Below are positions 22,455-22,531 of a stretch of 22,531 nucleotides of DNA, in pieces. The notes beneath the pieces are model-generated. The model did not search any database. It saw only the letters and a program-made list of their open reading frames with translations, and was not told the DNA's origin. Position numbers and translations under genes: made by a program. Numbering within the stretch: the stretch's first letter is position 1; every line of letters starts with the position of its first letter. This DNA comes from G039029935 sp039029935 (lineage in GTDB: Bacteria > Chloroflexota > Anaerolineae > Caldilineales > Caldilineaceae), in the NCBI GenBank assembly GCA_039029935.1, contig JBCCFC010000036.1:1-22531 (forward strand), read 5' to 3'.

Positions 22455-22531
22455 ATAGCCCGTCGTTTGGGGATAATGGCATACATATTTGGGTAGTTAA
22501 AAGAGTCTGAGCAATTGGCATTGTGGTCAAA

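Overview
This is a bacterial chromosomal window of moderate GC. Gene families suggest a Chloroflexota-like organism: two Uma2-type nucleases with charged coiled-coil tails, a CHAT protease fused to a STAND NTPase and TPRs, several small toxin-antitoxin pairs, and flotillin-like proteins, with many short palindromic and tandem repeats between genes. The taxonomic call is inference from gene content only. No rRNA, tRNA, CRISPR array, transposase or phage gene was seen.

Layout. (1) 1-3999, minus strand: a three-gene cassette read right to left. It holds a three-helix membrane protein, a four-cysteine zinc-ribbon protein, and a large CHAT / P-loop NTPase / TPR protein that runs off the left edge. 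(2) 4000-4364: a gene-free divergent region with a palindromic MITE-like element between 10-base direct repeats, and a strong extended -10 promoter. (3) 4365-8981, plus strand: Uma2 protein A, an orphan E1-beta dehydrogenase subunit, a Nudix hydrolase, Uma2 protein B and a TrkA-type potassium-channel regulator. (4) 9096-12262, plus strand: hisD, a DUF4258/YgiT-type toxin-antitoxin pair, and a DadA-like FAD oxidoreductase. (5) 12265-13873, minus strand: a VapBC-like pair, and a DUF2283 protein preceded by what looks like the stump of its lost partner. (6) 13915-15980, minus strand: a DegT-family sugar aminotransferase overlapping a membrane GT2 glycosyltransferase. (7) 16132-18660, minus strand: a thioesterase overlapping an LDH2-family dehydrogenase, followed by a DapA-family aldolase. 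(8) 18817-22454, plus strand: an NfeD/YqiJ-like membrane protein with an Asp-rich repeat, then two different flotillin-like SPFH proteins.

How parts may work together. The left cassette has the architecture of a sensor (TPR), switch (STAND ATPase) and effector (CHAT protease), with a membrane protein and a zinc ribbon as possible partners. It is the best candidate here for an undescribed defence or programmed-death system. The right-hand block is a membrane-microdomain module of NfeD plus flotillins. The middle block mixes housekeeping metabolism with small addiction modules. A 15-base repeat family (core GGTATTCAGTAGGTC and variants) recurs at four intergenic sites, and double-hairpin palindromes occur both between genes and in frame inside the CHAT gene.
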